Source of the DNA: DASQZK01 sp963732905
GTDB lineage: Bacteria; Bacteroidota; Bacteroidia; Bacteroidales; GCA-2748055
Assembly (NCBI GenBank): GCA_963732905.1
Contig: CAVTBM010000012.1
Location: 310,001 to 374,000, forward strand
Direction: 5' to 3'
DNA: 64,000 nt
The translations under genes and the position numbers were made by a program. Numbering within the stretch: position 1 is the first letter of the stretch; every line of letters begins with the position of its first letter. This document shows, in pieces, positions 1 to 8,485 of the stretch. A model generated the notes under the pieces. It searched no databases. It was given only the letters and a program-made list of their open reading frames with translations, and had not been told where the DNA came from.

Positions 1-903
1 AGCTGGTCCCTTCGGATCAAATTTAATTTCATTGCCTTTCCTGTCGATTACCCCTGCCATCTTGTCGGGGGAGGGCAGAACATTTGAAATGAATTCAAGT
101 AAACGGCCTACGCCCATATTTTTCCGGGCTGATGTACAAAATAAGGGATACAAATCGCCATTCATGATACCTTTCGAAATCCCGTTTCTCATTTCTTCCT
201 CTTCAAGAGTTTCCTTTTCGAAGAAGATTTCCATCAGAGCCTCATCATTTTCAGCAGCTTTCTCCACGAGCTCGGCTTTGAGTTCCTCGGCCCTGCCTGC
301 TTCAGTAGCCGGTATAGCGCTGATTTCTGGTTTTCCGCCATCTGAAGGATACTTATAAAGTTTCATCTGGATCAGATCAACAAACGAATCGAACATCGGG
401 CCGGCATTGACAGGGTACTGCACAATGGCAACTTTACTCCCGTATCGTTCTTTCATCATCTCGAGAGTTTTCTCGAAATTGGTTTTTTCATGATCGAGAT
501 GGTTAACCACGAAAATCATCGGTTTGTGAAAACGTTCCACCCATCTGTTATGAATTTCAGTACCCACTTCGAGGCCATTCTGCGCATTGATCAACATTAC
601 GGCAGAGTCGGCCACATGAAGGCTCGATACGGCACCTCCCACAAAATCATCGGCACCGGGAGCATCCAGAATGTTGATTTTGGCATTATTATATTCGGTA
701 TACATAACGCTGGAGAAAATGGAACCTTGATTTTCCTGCTCAATGGCATTGAAGTCGGAAACCGTGTTCTTTGCGGTAATATCACCCCGGCGGTCAATCA
801 CGCCACCTTCAAACATCATGGCTTCCGCGAGGGTGGTTTTACCCGAACCTGCATTACCGAGCAGAACGATATTCTTAATCTGGTTTGTGGAATACGTTTT
901 CAT
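1..903 (-). CDS. Elongation factor G-like GTPase paralogue (partial, C-terminus outside window)
   Basis: Reads leftward from the ATG at 901-903 and runs off the window, giving 301 residues of an expected ~700. The order of motifs is that of a translation-factor G domain. The P-loop GNAGSGKTT starts at residue 16. However, switch I, normally RGITI, reads QGSIF (about residues 59-63). The G3 motif DTPGHVDF is DAPGADDF (D80), so the catalytic His is Ala84. G4 NKxD is NHLD (134-137). It therefore probably binds GTP but hydrolyses it poorly or not at all. It is a second EF-G, since a canonical fusA lies at 2210. GTPase-deficient EF-G2 paralogues are known in Bacteroides; whether this is an orthologue is inference. 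It has its own promoter at 981-1010 and is divergent from rpsL. Confidence 0.85.
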   Translation of the reverse strand, partial: MKTYSTNQIKNIVLLGNAGSGKTTLAEAMMFEGGVIDRRGDITAKNTVSDFNAIEQENQGSIFSSVMYTEYNNAKINILDAPGADDFVGGAVSSLHVADSAVMLINAQNGLEVGTEIHNRWVERFHKPMIFVVNHLDHEKTNFEKTLEMMKERYGSKVAIVQYPVNAGPMFDSFVDLIQMKLYKYPSDGGKPEISAIPATEAGRAEELKAELVEKAAENDEALMEIFFEKETLEEEEMRNGISKGIMNGDLYPLFCTSARKNMGVGRLLEFISNVLPSPDKMAGVIDRKGNEIKFDPKGPA

Positions 904-980
904 ATATAATTACTGAGTTAGATGAATATTTGCGTATTTGCTTTAATCACAAAGGATAAACCGGCATTATTCAGGAGATG

Positions 981-1010
981 CAAAAGTAATAAATTTTTAA
1001 AAAGAGACAA
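981..1010 (-). promoter_or_regulatory. Bacteroidetes-type promoter for the EF-G-like gene
   Basis: Read on the minus strand, TTG (1010-1008) is followed after 19 bases by TACTTTTG (988-981). This fits the Bacteroidetes primary sigma consensus of a -33 TTG/TTTG and a -7 TAnnTTTG. The implied leader to the ATG at 903 is about 70 bases. Confidence 0.75.
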
Positions 1011-1212
1011 GGTGTTGGATAATTTTCATATGGGCATGTTGGATGTTTGACGTTTGACGTACTTTCTGTCAAAAACTTTTCAATTTCTGCTGAAGACACA
1101 CATATTATATATATATTCGCAGCCCGAAAACGGGACGTAACATTTGGTTGTCAGGGCGGGAACAATGCCGGTTTTTTCAGTCAGAATCAGTCAAATTAAA
1201 TCCTTAAAAATT

Positions 1213-1242
1213 ATTGTTTTTTTAAAAAATATAATACCTTTG
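1213..1242 (+). promoter_or_regulatory. Promoter of the ribosomal protein super-operon
   Basis: ATTG at 1213-1216, an 18-base AT-rich spacer, then TACCTTTG at 1235-1242, an exact match to TAnnTTTG. The leader to the rpsL ATG would be about 40 bases. This is the only strong promoter seen before the 34-gene cluster. Confidence 0.8.
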
Positions 1243-1289
1243 CAACCCGTTTCGGAAAAAGTTTAATTAAACATTAGAAATTATACTGT

Positions 1290-1667
1290 ATGCCAACGAT
1301 TCAACAGTTAGTAAGAAAAGGTCGGCAGAAAATAGTTGAAAAGAGCAAGGCACCTGCTCTCGACGCCTGTCCGCAGAGAAGAGGAGTATGTGTCCGAGTT
1401 TACACGACCACGCCAAAAAAACCTAACTCGGCCATGAGGAAGGTTGCCAGGGTGAGGCTGACCAACGGAAAAGAAGTGAATGCTTATATTCCCGGTGAAG
1501 GCCACAACCTTCAGGAACACTCCATTGTTTTGATCCGGGGTGGCAGGGTGAAAGATCTTCCAGGTGTGCGTTATCACCTGATCCGTGGTGCTCTTGATGC
1601 ATCCGGTGTTGAAGGAAGAACGCAGCGTCGTTCAAAATATGGTGCTAAAAGACCTAAAAGTAAATAA
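1290..1667 (+). CDS. rpsL: 30S ribosomal protein uS12
   Basis: 125 residues, the normal bacterial length. uS12 sits at the decoding centre and controls accuracy. The PKKPNS loop (K43, K44) and RVKDLPG loop (K88, D89), where streptomycin-resistance changes occur, are wild type, so a streptomycin-sensitive ribosome is expected from this gene. D89 is the usual methylthiolation site. First gene of the cluster. The region before the ATG is A-rich with no Shine-Dalgarno sequence. rpsG follows after 10 bases. Confidence 0.98.
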   Translation: MPTIQQLVRKGRQKIVEKSKAPALDACPQRRGVCVRVYTTTPKKPNSAMRKVARVRLTNGKEVNAYIPGEGHNLQEHSIVLIRGGRVKDLPGVRYHLIRGALDASGVEGRTQRRSKYGAKRPKSK

Positions 1668-1677
1668 GTAAGAAGAA

Positions 1678-2154
1678 ATGAGAAAAGCGAAACCGAAGAA
1701 AAGGATTCTGCTTCCCGATCCTAAATTTAAGGATCCTGAAGTTACCAGGTTCGTGAATAACCTGATGCTCGCCGGAAAGAAGAGCATTTCATATGGTGTT
1801 TTCTACGGGGCCATGGATATCATTGCTGACAAAATGGGTAAAGATGGTAAGTCTCCTGTTGAGATTTGGAAAATGGCCCAGGAGAATATTACTCCCCAGG
1901 TTGAAGTGAAGAGCCGCCGGGTGGGTGGTGCAACATTCCAGGTTCCAATGGAAATCAGGCCGGAGAGAAAAGTATCTATTGGAATGAAGAACCTGATTTA
2001 CTTTGCACGCAAACGTACCGGTCATTCCATGTCGGAAAAACTTGCCGCAGAGATCATGGCTGCATTTAATAATGAAGGCGGTGCATATAAGAAAAAGGAA
2101 GATACTCACCGTATGGCTGAAGCCAACAAGGCATTTGCCCATTTCAGGTTCTGA
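1678..2154 (+). CDS. rpsG: 30S ribosomal protein uS7
   Basis: 158 residues, matching uS7, which nucleates assembly of the 30S head on the 3' major domain of 16S rRNA and lines the E site. The basic N-terminus and the conserved RRVGGATFQVP segment (about residues 80-90) identify it. It lies between rpsL and fusA as in the classical str operon. A 55-base gap to fusA is the widest in the cluster; in E. coli the repressor site for S7 lies elsewhere in the operon, and I see no comparable structure here. Confidence 0.98.
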   Translation: MRKAKPKKRILLPDPKFKDPEVTRFVNNLMLAGKKSISYGVFYGAMDIIADKMGKDGKSPVEIWKMAQENITPQVEVKSRRVGGATFQVPMEIRPERKVSIGMKNLIYFARKRTGHSMSEKLAAEIMAAFNNEGGAYKKKEDTHRMAEANKAFAHFRF

Positions 2155-2209
2155 CAGGAGAGTTGTTGGATAATTATGGAAGAATTAACGAGAGGAAGAA
2201 GATTAACAG

Positions 2210-4315
2210 ATGAATAAGGATCTGAAATATACAAGGAATATCGGGATCATGGCCCATATCGATGCGGGTAAAACCACCACTACAGAACGCATTCTGTTCT
2301 ATACAGGGATTACTCACAGGTTAGGGGAGGTACATGAAGGTGCCGCTACCATGGACTGGATGGTGCAGGAACAGGAGAGAGGGATTACCATTACTTCGGC
2401 TGCTACAACAGCATTCTGGAATTATAACGATAATAAATACAAAATTAATATCATCGACACTCCCGGGCACGTTGATTTTACCGTTGAGGTTGAGCGCTCA
2501 CTGCGTGTTCTCGACGGTGTTATTGCTGTTTTCTGCGGGGTTGGTGGTGTTGAACCCCAGTCTGAAACCGTATGGAGACAGGCTGATAAATATAATGTAC
2601 CCCGTATTGCTTTCATAAATAAGCTGGACAGGGTAGGCTCCGACTTTTTCTCCGTAGTTCAGGAAATCAAGGATAAACTGGGTGCAAATCCGATCCCGAT
2701 GCAGATCCCTATCGGTGATGAAGATAATTTCCGCGGAGTTATTGATCTTATCGAACGCAAAGCCGTCATCTGGCACGAGGATGAAACCCTTGGGGTGAAC
2801 TACTCCATGGAGGAGGTCCCTGAAGATATGGTTGAACTGACCGAGGAATGGCGTGAAAAACTCGTTGAAGCCGTAGCTGTCTCGAACGATACTATTCTGG
2901 AGAGGTTTCTTGAGGACAGAACAGCCATTACTGTTGAAGAGTTTATGGAAGCCACCCGGCTCGCAACCATTAAACGACAGATCGTTCCTGTATTTTGCGG
3001 CTCAGCGTTTAAAAACAAAGGGATTCAGCGTCTGCTTAATGGAATTGTGGCTCTTTTGCCCAGCCCTATGGATGTTGAAGCTGTTAAAGGGATTAACCCC
3101 GATAACGACAAGGAAGAACTAAGGGCACCGGATTCTGATGCCCCATTATCGGCACTCGCTTTTAAAATCGCCACCGATCCTTTCGTTGGAAGACTGGCAT
3201 ACCTCAGGATTTATTCCGGCACCCTTAAAGAGGGCACAATGGTTCTTAATACCCGCACCGGGAAAAAGGATCGTGTAAACCGGTTATACCAGATGCACGC
3301 CAATAAACAGAATCCAAGGCCGGAAGTTGAAGCCGGTGATATCTGTGCAGCTGTCGGTTTTAAAGATCTGAGAACCGGTGACACCCTTTGTGCCATTAAT
3401 AAGCCCATAATACTGGAAAGAATGACATTTCCTGAACCAGTCATCAATGTGGCTATCGAACCGAAGACACAGCTTGACATGGACAAGCTTTCCATGGCAC
3501 TTCATAAACTGGCTGAAGAGGATCCGACTTTCCAGGTCAGGATTGATTCGGAAACAGGACAGACGATCATTTCAGGCATGGGTGAGCTTCACCTTGAGAT
3601 CCTGATCGACCGTCTTAGACGGGAATTTAAGATTGAATGTTCCCAGGGACGCCCCCAGGTTAATTATAAAGAAGCCATCACCGCTGAGATTGAGCATCGT
3701 GAAGTCTTTAAAAAACAGAGCGGAGGTCGCGGTAAATTCGCCGATATCGTTGTCAGGATCTCTCCTGCAGATGAGGGTATATCCGGATTGCAGTTCATCA
3801 GTCAAATCAAGGGAGGAAACGTACCAAGAGAATATATTCCGTCCGTAGAGAAAGGATTCCGTGAAGCTATGAGTAACGGTCCGCTGGCCGGATTCCCGGT
3901 TGATAATCTGAAAGTTGTACTGCTCGACGGTTCTTACCATGCGGTTGACTCAGATTCACTGTCTTTTGAAATTGCAGCTAAAAACGCCTTCAGAAAGGCT
4001 GCAGCCAGGGCAAAACCAGTTCTGCTCGAACCCATCATGGCAGCCGAAGTGGTAACTCCTGAAGAATATATGGGAGACGTGATCTCCGATTTCAATAAAC
4101 GGCGTGGACAGGTCGAAGGGATGGAATCGAAAGCCGGATCAAGAGTTATCAAAGCAAAAGTTCCGCTCTCCGAACAATTCGGGTACGTTACTGTGCTGAG
4201 AACACTGACCTCCGGACGGGCAACGGCTACCATGGAATTCTCGCATTTTGAAGAGGTGGAACCTAATCTTTCAAAACAGATATTGGAAAAAGTAAGTGGT
4301 AAAACATTTGCATAA
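2210..4315 (+). CDS. fusA: Elongation factor G (canonical)
   Basis: 701 residues, full length. EF-G drives GTP-dependent translocation of tRNA and mRNA, and ribosome recycling with RRF. All G motifs are intact: AHIDAGKTTT (P-loop, about residue 15), GITITSA (switch I), DTPGHVDF with the catalytic His, and NKLD. Domains II to V follow, including the conserved GMGELHLE and the domain IV/V region near the C-terminus. It contrasts sharply with the degenerate paralogue at 1-903. tuf, which follows fusA in E. coli, is missing: rpsJ starts 10 bases downstream. Confidence 0.98.
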   Translation: MNKDLKYTRNIGIMAHIDAGKTTTTERILFYTGITHRLGEVHEGAATMDWMVQEQERGITITSAATTAFWNYNDNKYKINIIDTPGHVDFTVEVERSLRVLDGVIAVFCGVGGVEPQSETVWRQADKYNVPRIAFINKLDRVGSDFFSVVQEIKDKLGANPIPMQIPIGDEDNFRGVIDLIERKAVIWHEDETLGVNYSMEEVPEDMVELTEEWREKLVEAVAVSNDTILERFLEDRTAITVEEFMEATRLATIKRQIVPVFCGSAFKNKGIQRLLNGIVALLPSPMDVEAVKGINPDNDKEELRAPDSDAPLSALAFKIATDPFVGRLAYLRIYSGTLKEGTMVLNTRTGKKDRVNRLYQMHANKQNPRPEVEAGDICAAVGFKDLRTGDTLCAINKPIILERMTFPEPVINVAIEPKTQLDMDKLSMALHKLAEEDPTFQVRIDSETGQTIISGMGELHLEILIDRLRREFKIECSQGRPQVNYKEAITAEIEHREVFKKQSGGRGKFADIVVRISPADEGISGLQFISQIKGGNVPREYIPSVEKGFREAMSNGPLAGFPVDNLKVVLLDGSYHAVDSDSLSFEIAAKNAFRKAAARAKPVLLEPIMAAEVVTPEEYMGDVISDFNKRRGQVEGMESKAGSRVIKAKVPLSEQFGYVTVLRTLTSGRATATMEFSHFEEVEPNLSKQILEKVSGKTFA

Positions 4316-4325
4316 TTGATAAAAC

Positions 4326-4631
4326 ATGAGCCAGAAGATCAGAATTAAACTTAAGTCGTACGACCATAATCTGGTGGATAAATCCGCCGAAAAGATTGTA
4401 AAAACGGTAAAGTCTACCGGTGCGGTTGTCAGCGGACCTATTCCCCTGCCTACGCATAAAAGGGTCTATACTGTACTGAGGTCAACGTTTGTAAACAAAA
4501 AGTCGAGGGAACAATTTCAACTTTCTTCATTCAAACGCCTGCTCGATATTTACAGTTCCACACCCAAAACTATTGATGCATTGATGAAGCTTGAACTCCC
4601 GAGTGGTGTCGAGGTTGAAATTAAAGTATAA
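4326..4631 (+). CDS. rpsJ: 30S ribosomal protein uS10 (NusE)
   Basis: 101 residues with the typical SQKIRIKLKSYDHNLVD start and the GPIPLPTHKRVYTVLRS core. uS10 is a head protein of the 30S subunit and doubles as NusE, which links NusG and RNA polymerase to the ribosome and to antitermination. It marks the beginning of the S10 operon, here continuous with the str genes because only 10 bases separate it from fusA and no terminator is visible. Confidence 0.98.
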   Translation: MSQKIRIKLKSYDHNLVDKSAEKIVKTVKSTGAVVSGPIPLPTHKRVYTVLRSTFVNKKSREQFQLSSFKRLLDIYSSTPKTIDALMKLELPSGVEVEIKV

Positions 4632-4653
4632 CAATTCGTAAAAGAATAAGAAC

Positions 4654-5271
4654 ATGCCAGGATTAATTGGTAAAAAAGTCGGTATGACATCCATCTTCGA
4701 TGAAGATGGCAAAAATGTCCCCTGTACGGTAATTCAGGCTGGTCCATGCGTAGTGACCCAGGTAAAATCTGTCGATAGTGACGGCTACGCCGCTGTTCAG
4801 CTTGCATTTGAAGAAAAAAAGGAAAAGAGGACTACAAAGGCAATGCTGGGTCATTTCAAGAAAGCCAACACAACAGCCAAGAAAAAAGTAGTTGAACTGA
4901 AAGGCTTCGTGAAGGACTGGAAACCTGGCGATGTCATTACAGTCGATTATTTCAAAGACGACATATGGCTTGATGTAGTCGGTGTCAGCAAAGGCAAAGG
5001 CTTTCAGGGTGTGGTTAAAAGACACGGTTTCAGGGGCGTCAACGATGCTACCCACGGGCAGCACAACAGGCTCAGAGCCCCGGGTTCTCTCGGTGCATCA
5101 TCTTACCCTTCAAGAGTATTCAAAGGAATGAGAATGGCAGGCCAGACCGGTTCCCAAAAAGTGAAAGTCCTTAACCTCAAAGTGGTGAAGATCATCTCTG
5201 AAAGTAATCTCTTACTGTTAAAAGGTTCCGTTCCAGGTTCTAATGGTTCATATTTAATTATTGAGAAATAA
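4654..5271 (+). CDS. rplC: 50S ribosomal protein uL3
   Basis: 205 residues. uL3 binds 23S rRNA near the peptidyl transferase centre and starts 50S assembly. The GFQGVVKRHGF motif (about residues 113-123) and the SRVFKGMRMAGQ segment carry the long extension that enters the subunit core. Its stop TAA and the ATG of rplD share one base (TAATG at 5269-5273), an arrangement that suits translational coupling. Confidence 0.98.
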   Translation: MPGLIGKKVGMTSIFDEDGKNVPCTVIQAGPCVVTQVKSVDSDGYAAVQLAFEEKKEKRTTKAMLGHFKKANTTAKKKVVELKGFVKDWKPGDVITVDYFKDDIWLDVVGVSKGKGFQGVVKRHGFRGVNDATHGQHNRLRAPGSLGASSYPSRVFKGMRMAGQTGSQKVKVLNLKVVKIISESNLLLLKGSVPGSNGSYLIIEK

Positions 5272-5903
5272 TGGAGTTAGCTGTATTAAGCATAAGCGGT
5301 AAGGAAACCGGCAAAAAGGTTAACCTTGATGAAACGATTTTCGGGATCGATCCGAATGATCATGCTATCTATCTGGATGTGAAACAACACCTCGCCAATA
5401 AAAGGCAGGGAACGCACAAAGCCAAGGAAAGAGGCGAAGTAGCCGGCAGTACGAGGAAAATCAAGAAACAAAAAGGTACCGGTACGGCAAGGTTCGGCGA
5501 TATTAAAAACCCGCTGTTCCGTGGTGGTGGTCGCATTTTCGGACCCGTTCCAAGAGATTATTCTTTTAAACTGAACAAAAAGGTCAAACAACTTGCCCGG
5601 TTCTCAGCCCTGTCGTATAAAGCCAAAAATAACCAGGTCATCGTTGTCGAGGATTTTAACCTGGATGCGCCGAAAACAAAAGAATTTGTTGCGATACGGA
5701 AAAATTTGAACGTTGACGATAAAAAGTCGCTTTTCGTTTTAAAAGATAGAAATAATAATTTATATTTGTCGTCTCGAAATTTGCAGAACTCCAAGGTTAT
5801 AACCATCTCTGAATTAAATACTTACGAGATAATGAACGCAACAACACTGTTGTTTGTTGAGAGTTCACTTGATGTTCTGCAGTCGACGACCGCAAAAAAC
5901 TAA
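5271..5903 (+). CDS. rplD: 50S ribosomal protein uL4
   Basis: 210 residues. uL4 lines the nascent-chain exit tunnel. The tunnel loop with KGTGTARFGD and GGGRIFGP (about residues 66-90) is intact; changes there cause macrolide resistance in other bacteria. The start overlaps the rplC stop by one base. The last third of the gene contains an AT-rich stretch with an exact -7 box (5761-5768) that may drive rplW onward. In E. coli L4 represses the S10 operon, but no such leader structure is evident here. Confidence 0.97.
   Translation: MELAVLSISGKETGKKVNLDETIFGIDPNDHAIYLDVKQHLANKRQGTHKAKERGEVAGSTRKIKKQKGTGTARFGDIKNPLFRGGGRIFGPVPRDYSFKLNKKVKQLARFSALSYKAKNNQVIVVEDFNLDAPKTKEFVAIRKNLNVDDKKSLFVLKDRNNNLYLSSRNLQNSKVITISELNTYEIMNATTLLFVESSLDVLQSTTAKN
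5737..5768 (+). promoter_or_regulatory. Possible internal promoter inside rplD
   Basis: TATATTTG at 5761-5768 matches TAnnTTTG exactly and lies 20 bases after TTTT at 5737-5740, within a locally AT-rich stretch of the rplD coding region. It would give a transcript starting about 145 bases before rplW. It may be coincidental in coding sequence. Confidence 0.35.
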
Positions 5904-5916
5904 GAAATAGCAGGCC

Positions 5917-6207
5917 ATGGATATTTTAATCAAGCCAATTGTGACCGAGAAATTCACCAGTATGAGTGAAGAAAGCAACCGTTACGGTTTTTTTGTCGAT
6001 AAAAGGGCGAATAAGATACAGATCAAGAAGGCGGTGGAAGAAATGTACAACGTAACAGTTAAATCGGTAAATACGATGATAGCCGGTGGCAAGTTCAAGA
6101 GCCGTTATACCAAAAGTGGTGTGGTAGCGGGTAAAACTTCCGGGGCAAAAAGGGCTGTGATCACGCTCGCTCACGGTGAAACTATTGATTTCTATAGCAA
6201 TATTTAA
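5917..6207 (+). CDS. rplW: 50S ribosomal protein uL23
   Basis: 96 residues. uL23 sits at the tunnel exit and is the docking site for trigger factor and SRP. The opening DILIKPIVTEKFT and the central NKIQIKKAVEEMYNVTV segment are typical of the family. It lies 13 bases after rplD and 5 bases before rplB. Confidence 0.97.
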   Translation: MDILIKPIVTEKFTSMSEESNRYGFFVDKRANKIQIKKAVEEMYNVTVKSVNTMIAGGKFKSRYTKSGVVAGKTSGAKRAVITLAHGETIDFYSNI

Positions 6208-6212
6208 GTAAA

Positions 6213-7040
6213 ATGGCAGTACGAAAATTAAAACCTGTTACACCAGGTCAGAGGTTTAAAATTATATCCAGCTTTGATGATGTGACCACATCAGTGCCGG
6301 AGAAGTCTCTTCTCGCGCCTTCGAAAAAGAGCGGCGGAAGGAATAATACCGGTAAAATGACCATGAGGTACATGGGTGGAGGTCACAAGAGGAAGTACAG
6401 GATCATTGATTTCAAAAGAGACAAGGATGGGATCCCGGCAGTGGTAAAGACCATTGAATATGACCCCAACCGCTCTGCCAGAATTGCGCTGGTAGTTTAT
6501 GGTGATGGTGAAAAAAGATACATCCTTGCTCCAAACGGTTTGAAAGTCGGACAGAACATCGAGTCTGGTGAAGAAGTATCTCCGGATTTAGGCAATACTC
6601 TGCCACTGGGAAAAATACCTCTGGGATCGATTGTCCACAATGTAGAAATGAAGCCGGGTAAAGGCGGATCAATTGCCAGAAGTGCCGGTTCCTCTGTACA
6701 ACTCACTTCAAGAGACGGGAAATATGCCATCCTGAAAATGCCTTCGGGGGAAATGAGGATGATACTTGTGACATGCCGTGCTACCGTTGGCTCAGTTTCC
6801 AATGGAGATCACGGGCTGATAAAATCTGGTAAAGCAGGTCGCTCAAGGTGGCTTGGCAGAAGGCCAAGAGTAAGAGGTGTTGCCATGAACCCTGTGGATC
6901 ACCCAATGGGAGGTGGCGAAGGCCGTGCTTCAGGTGGTCACCCGAGATCAAGAAATGGTATGATTGCCAAGGGCTTTATTACCCGTAAGAAAAAGAATGC
7001 TTCCAATAAGTTTATTGTTGAACGTAGAAAGAAAAAATAA
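6213..7040 (+). CDS. rplB: 50S ribosomal protein uL2
   Basis: 275 residues, the usual length. uL2 is needed for subunit association and peptidyl transferase activity. The C-terminal MNPVDHPMGGGEGR motif (about residues 225-238) holds the conserved His after Asp. The next residues read HPM where E. coli has HPH, followed by a Bacteroidetes-like ASGGHPRSRNG. The spacing is tight on both sides (5 and 6 bases). Confidence 0.98.
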   Translation: MAVRKLKPVTPGQRFKIISSFDDVTTSVPEKSLLAPSKKSGGRNNTGKMTMRYMGGGHKRKYRIIDFKRDKDGIPAVVKTIEYDPNRSARIALVVYGDGEKRYILAPNGLKVGQNIESGEEVSPDLGNTLPLGKIPLGSIVHNVEMKPGKGGSIARSAGSSVQLTSRDGKYAILKMPSGEMRMILVTCRATVGSVSNGDHGLIKSGKAGRSRWLGRRPRVRGVAMNPVDHPMGGGEGRASGGHPRSRNGMIAKGFITRKKKNASNKFIVERRKKK

Positions 7041-7046
7041 TAAGAT

Positions 7047-7313
7047 ATGAGTCGTTCACTTAAAAAAGGTCCTTTTATCGATTTCAAACTGGAGAAGCGG
7101 GTTCTCGATATGGCTGCGACCGGGAAAAAACAGGTAATAAAGACCTGGTCGAGAAGGTCGGTGATCTCTCCTGATTTCGTCGGACAGACCATCGCTGTTC
7201 ATAATGGGAACAAATTTATCCCGGTTTATATTACTGAAAACATGGTTGGCCATAAGCTTGGGGAATTTGCCCCGACCAGAATTTTCAGAGGACATGGTGG
7301 TAAGCAGAAATAA
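7047..7313 (+). CDS. rpsS: 30S ribosomal protein uS19
   Basis: 88 residues beginning SRSLKKGPFID, a hallmark of uS19, with the HNGNKFIPVYITENMVGHKLGEF core. It sits in the 30S head beside uS13 and contacts the A-site finger. The ATG is preceded by AATAATAAGAT, an A/T-rich start without a Shine-Dalgarno sequence. Confidence 0.98.
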   Translation: MSRSLKKGPFIDFKLEKRVLDMAATGKKQVIKTWSRRSVISPDFVGQTIAVHNGNKFIPVYITENMVGHKLGEFAPTRIFRGHGGKQK

Positions 7314-7337
7314 TAATATCCGGAAAATAATATAGAA

Positions 7338-7757
7338 ATGGGTGCAAGAAAAAGAAACCGAGCTGAACAGAGAAAAGAAGAACTGAAGAACACATCATTT
7401 GCTGTTCTGAAGAATTGTCCTACTTCTCCCCGTAAAATGCGGCTCGTAATTGATCTGATCCGCGGCATGGAGGTAAATCATGCACTAGATGTACTCAAAT
7501 ACAGTCAGAAAGAGGCTTCCAGAAAAGTTGAGAAGCTGCTATTATCGGCAATCTCCAACTGGCAGGCCAAAAATGAAGGAGTACGAATTGAGGACAGCAA
7601 TCTATTTGTCAGTGAGGTATTTGTAGACCAGGGGAGAACTCTCAAAAGGCTCCGTCCGGCTCCACAGGGTCGTGCTCACAGGATCAGGAAAAGGTCAAAT
7701 CATGTCACCATTATGGTAGACAGCATACATACTAACGAAATTGAACCAAACAAATAA
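7338..7757 (+). CDS. rplV: 50S ribosomal protein uL22
   Basis: 139 residues. uL22 spans 23S domains and lines the exit tunnel with a long hairpin. The family is recognised by CPTSPRKMRLVIDLIRG (about residues 30-46) and the C-terminal RRPAP-like hairpin, here RLRPAPQGRAHRIRKR, then TIMV. The hairpin tip shows no deletion of the kind tied to macrolide resistance. rpsC follows after 3 bases. Confidence 0.97.
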   Translation: MGARKRNRAEQRKEELKNTSFAVLKNCPTSPRKMRLVIDLIRGMEVNHALDVLKYSQKEASRKVEKLLLSAISNWQAKNEGVRIEDSNLFVSEVFVDQGRTLKRLRPAPQGRAHRIRKRSNHVTIMVDSIHTNEIEPNK

Positions 7758-7760
7758 TAG

Positions 7761-8462
7761 ATGGGACAGAAAGTTAATCCGATATCAAATCGTTTAGGGA
7801 TCATCAAAGGATGGGATTCCAACTGGTATGGCGGGAAGGATTATTCAACCAAACTTATTGAAGACACAAAGATCCGTGAATACCTGAATGCCCGTCTGGC
7901 AAAAGCCAGTATCTCAAAGATCGTTATTGAACGGACTCTGAAGCTGATCACGGTAACCGTAAACACTGCCAGACCGGGAATCATTATCGGTAAGGGCGGG
8001 CAGGAAGTGGACAAGCTTAAGGAGGAGCTGAAGAAAATTACCAAAAAGGAAGTTCAGATCAACATCTTTGAGGTGAAACGTCCCGAACTGGATGCCACCA
8101 TCGTTGCCAACAATATTGCACGCCAGGTAGAAGGCAAGATCTCCTACCGCCGTGCTATCAAGATGTCGATCGCCTCAACCATGCGAATGGGGGCTGAAGG
8201 CATAAAAGTGCTGATTTCAGGGCGAATCGGAGGTGCTGAAATGGCCAGGAATGAAACCTACAAGGACGGACGTATTCCGCTGCACACCCTCAGAGCCGAT
8301 ATCGATTATGCACTGAGTGAAGCTCATACCAAGGTTGGTGTCATAGGGATAAAAGTATGGATCTGCAACGGTGAGATCTTTGGAAAGAGGGACCTTCAGC
8401 CAAATATAGGAGCCAAAAATGTCAAACCCAAAGGCGGGTTCAGAAAAAAAGGCAGGAAATAA
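7761..8462 (+). CDS. rpsC: 30S ribosomal protein uS3
   Basis: 233 residues. uS3 helps form the mRNA entry channel and its helicase activity. The N-terminal GQKVNPISNRLGI, a type II KH domain with GIIIGKGGQEVDKL (about residues 73-86), and a C-terminal domain with GRIGGAEMAR are all present in order. The basic tail ends in a GGFRKKGRK-like sequence. Confidence 0.98.
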   Translation: MGQKVNPISNRLGIIKGWDSNWYGGKDYSTKLIEDTKIREYLNARLAKASISKIVIERTLKLITVTVNTARPGIIIGKGGQEVDKLKEELKKITKKEVQINIFEVKRPELDATIVANNIARQVEGKISYRRAIKMSIASTMRMGAEGIKVLISGRIGGAEMARNETYKDGRIPLHTLRADIDYALSEAHTKVGVIGIKVWICNGEIFGKRDLQPNIGAKNVKPKGGFRKKGRK

Positions 8463-8485
8463 GAATCTGAAATTTACATATAGCA

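Larger units (their letters stand above)
904..1289. other. Divergent intergenic region between EF-G-like gene and rpsL
   Basis: A 386-base spacer holding two outward-facing promoters, annotated separately at 981-1010 and 1213-1242. The middle (about 1020-1200) contains a short direct repeat TTTGACG at about 1036-1048 and a small CCCG/CGGG hairpin near 1126-1137. I see no gene and no recognisable RNA element in it. Confidence 0.6.

Noticed and set aside
5269..5273. Frameshift between rplC and rplD
   Set aside because: The one-base overlap TAATG is a normal stop/start arrangement, and both proteins are full length.
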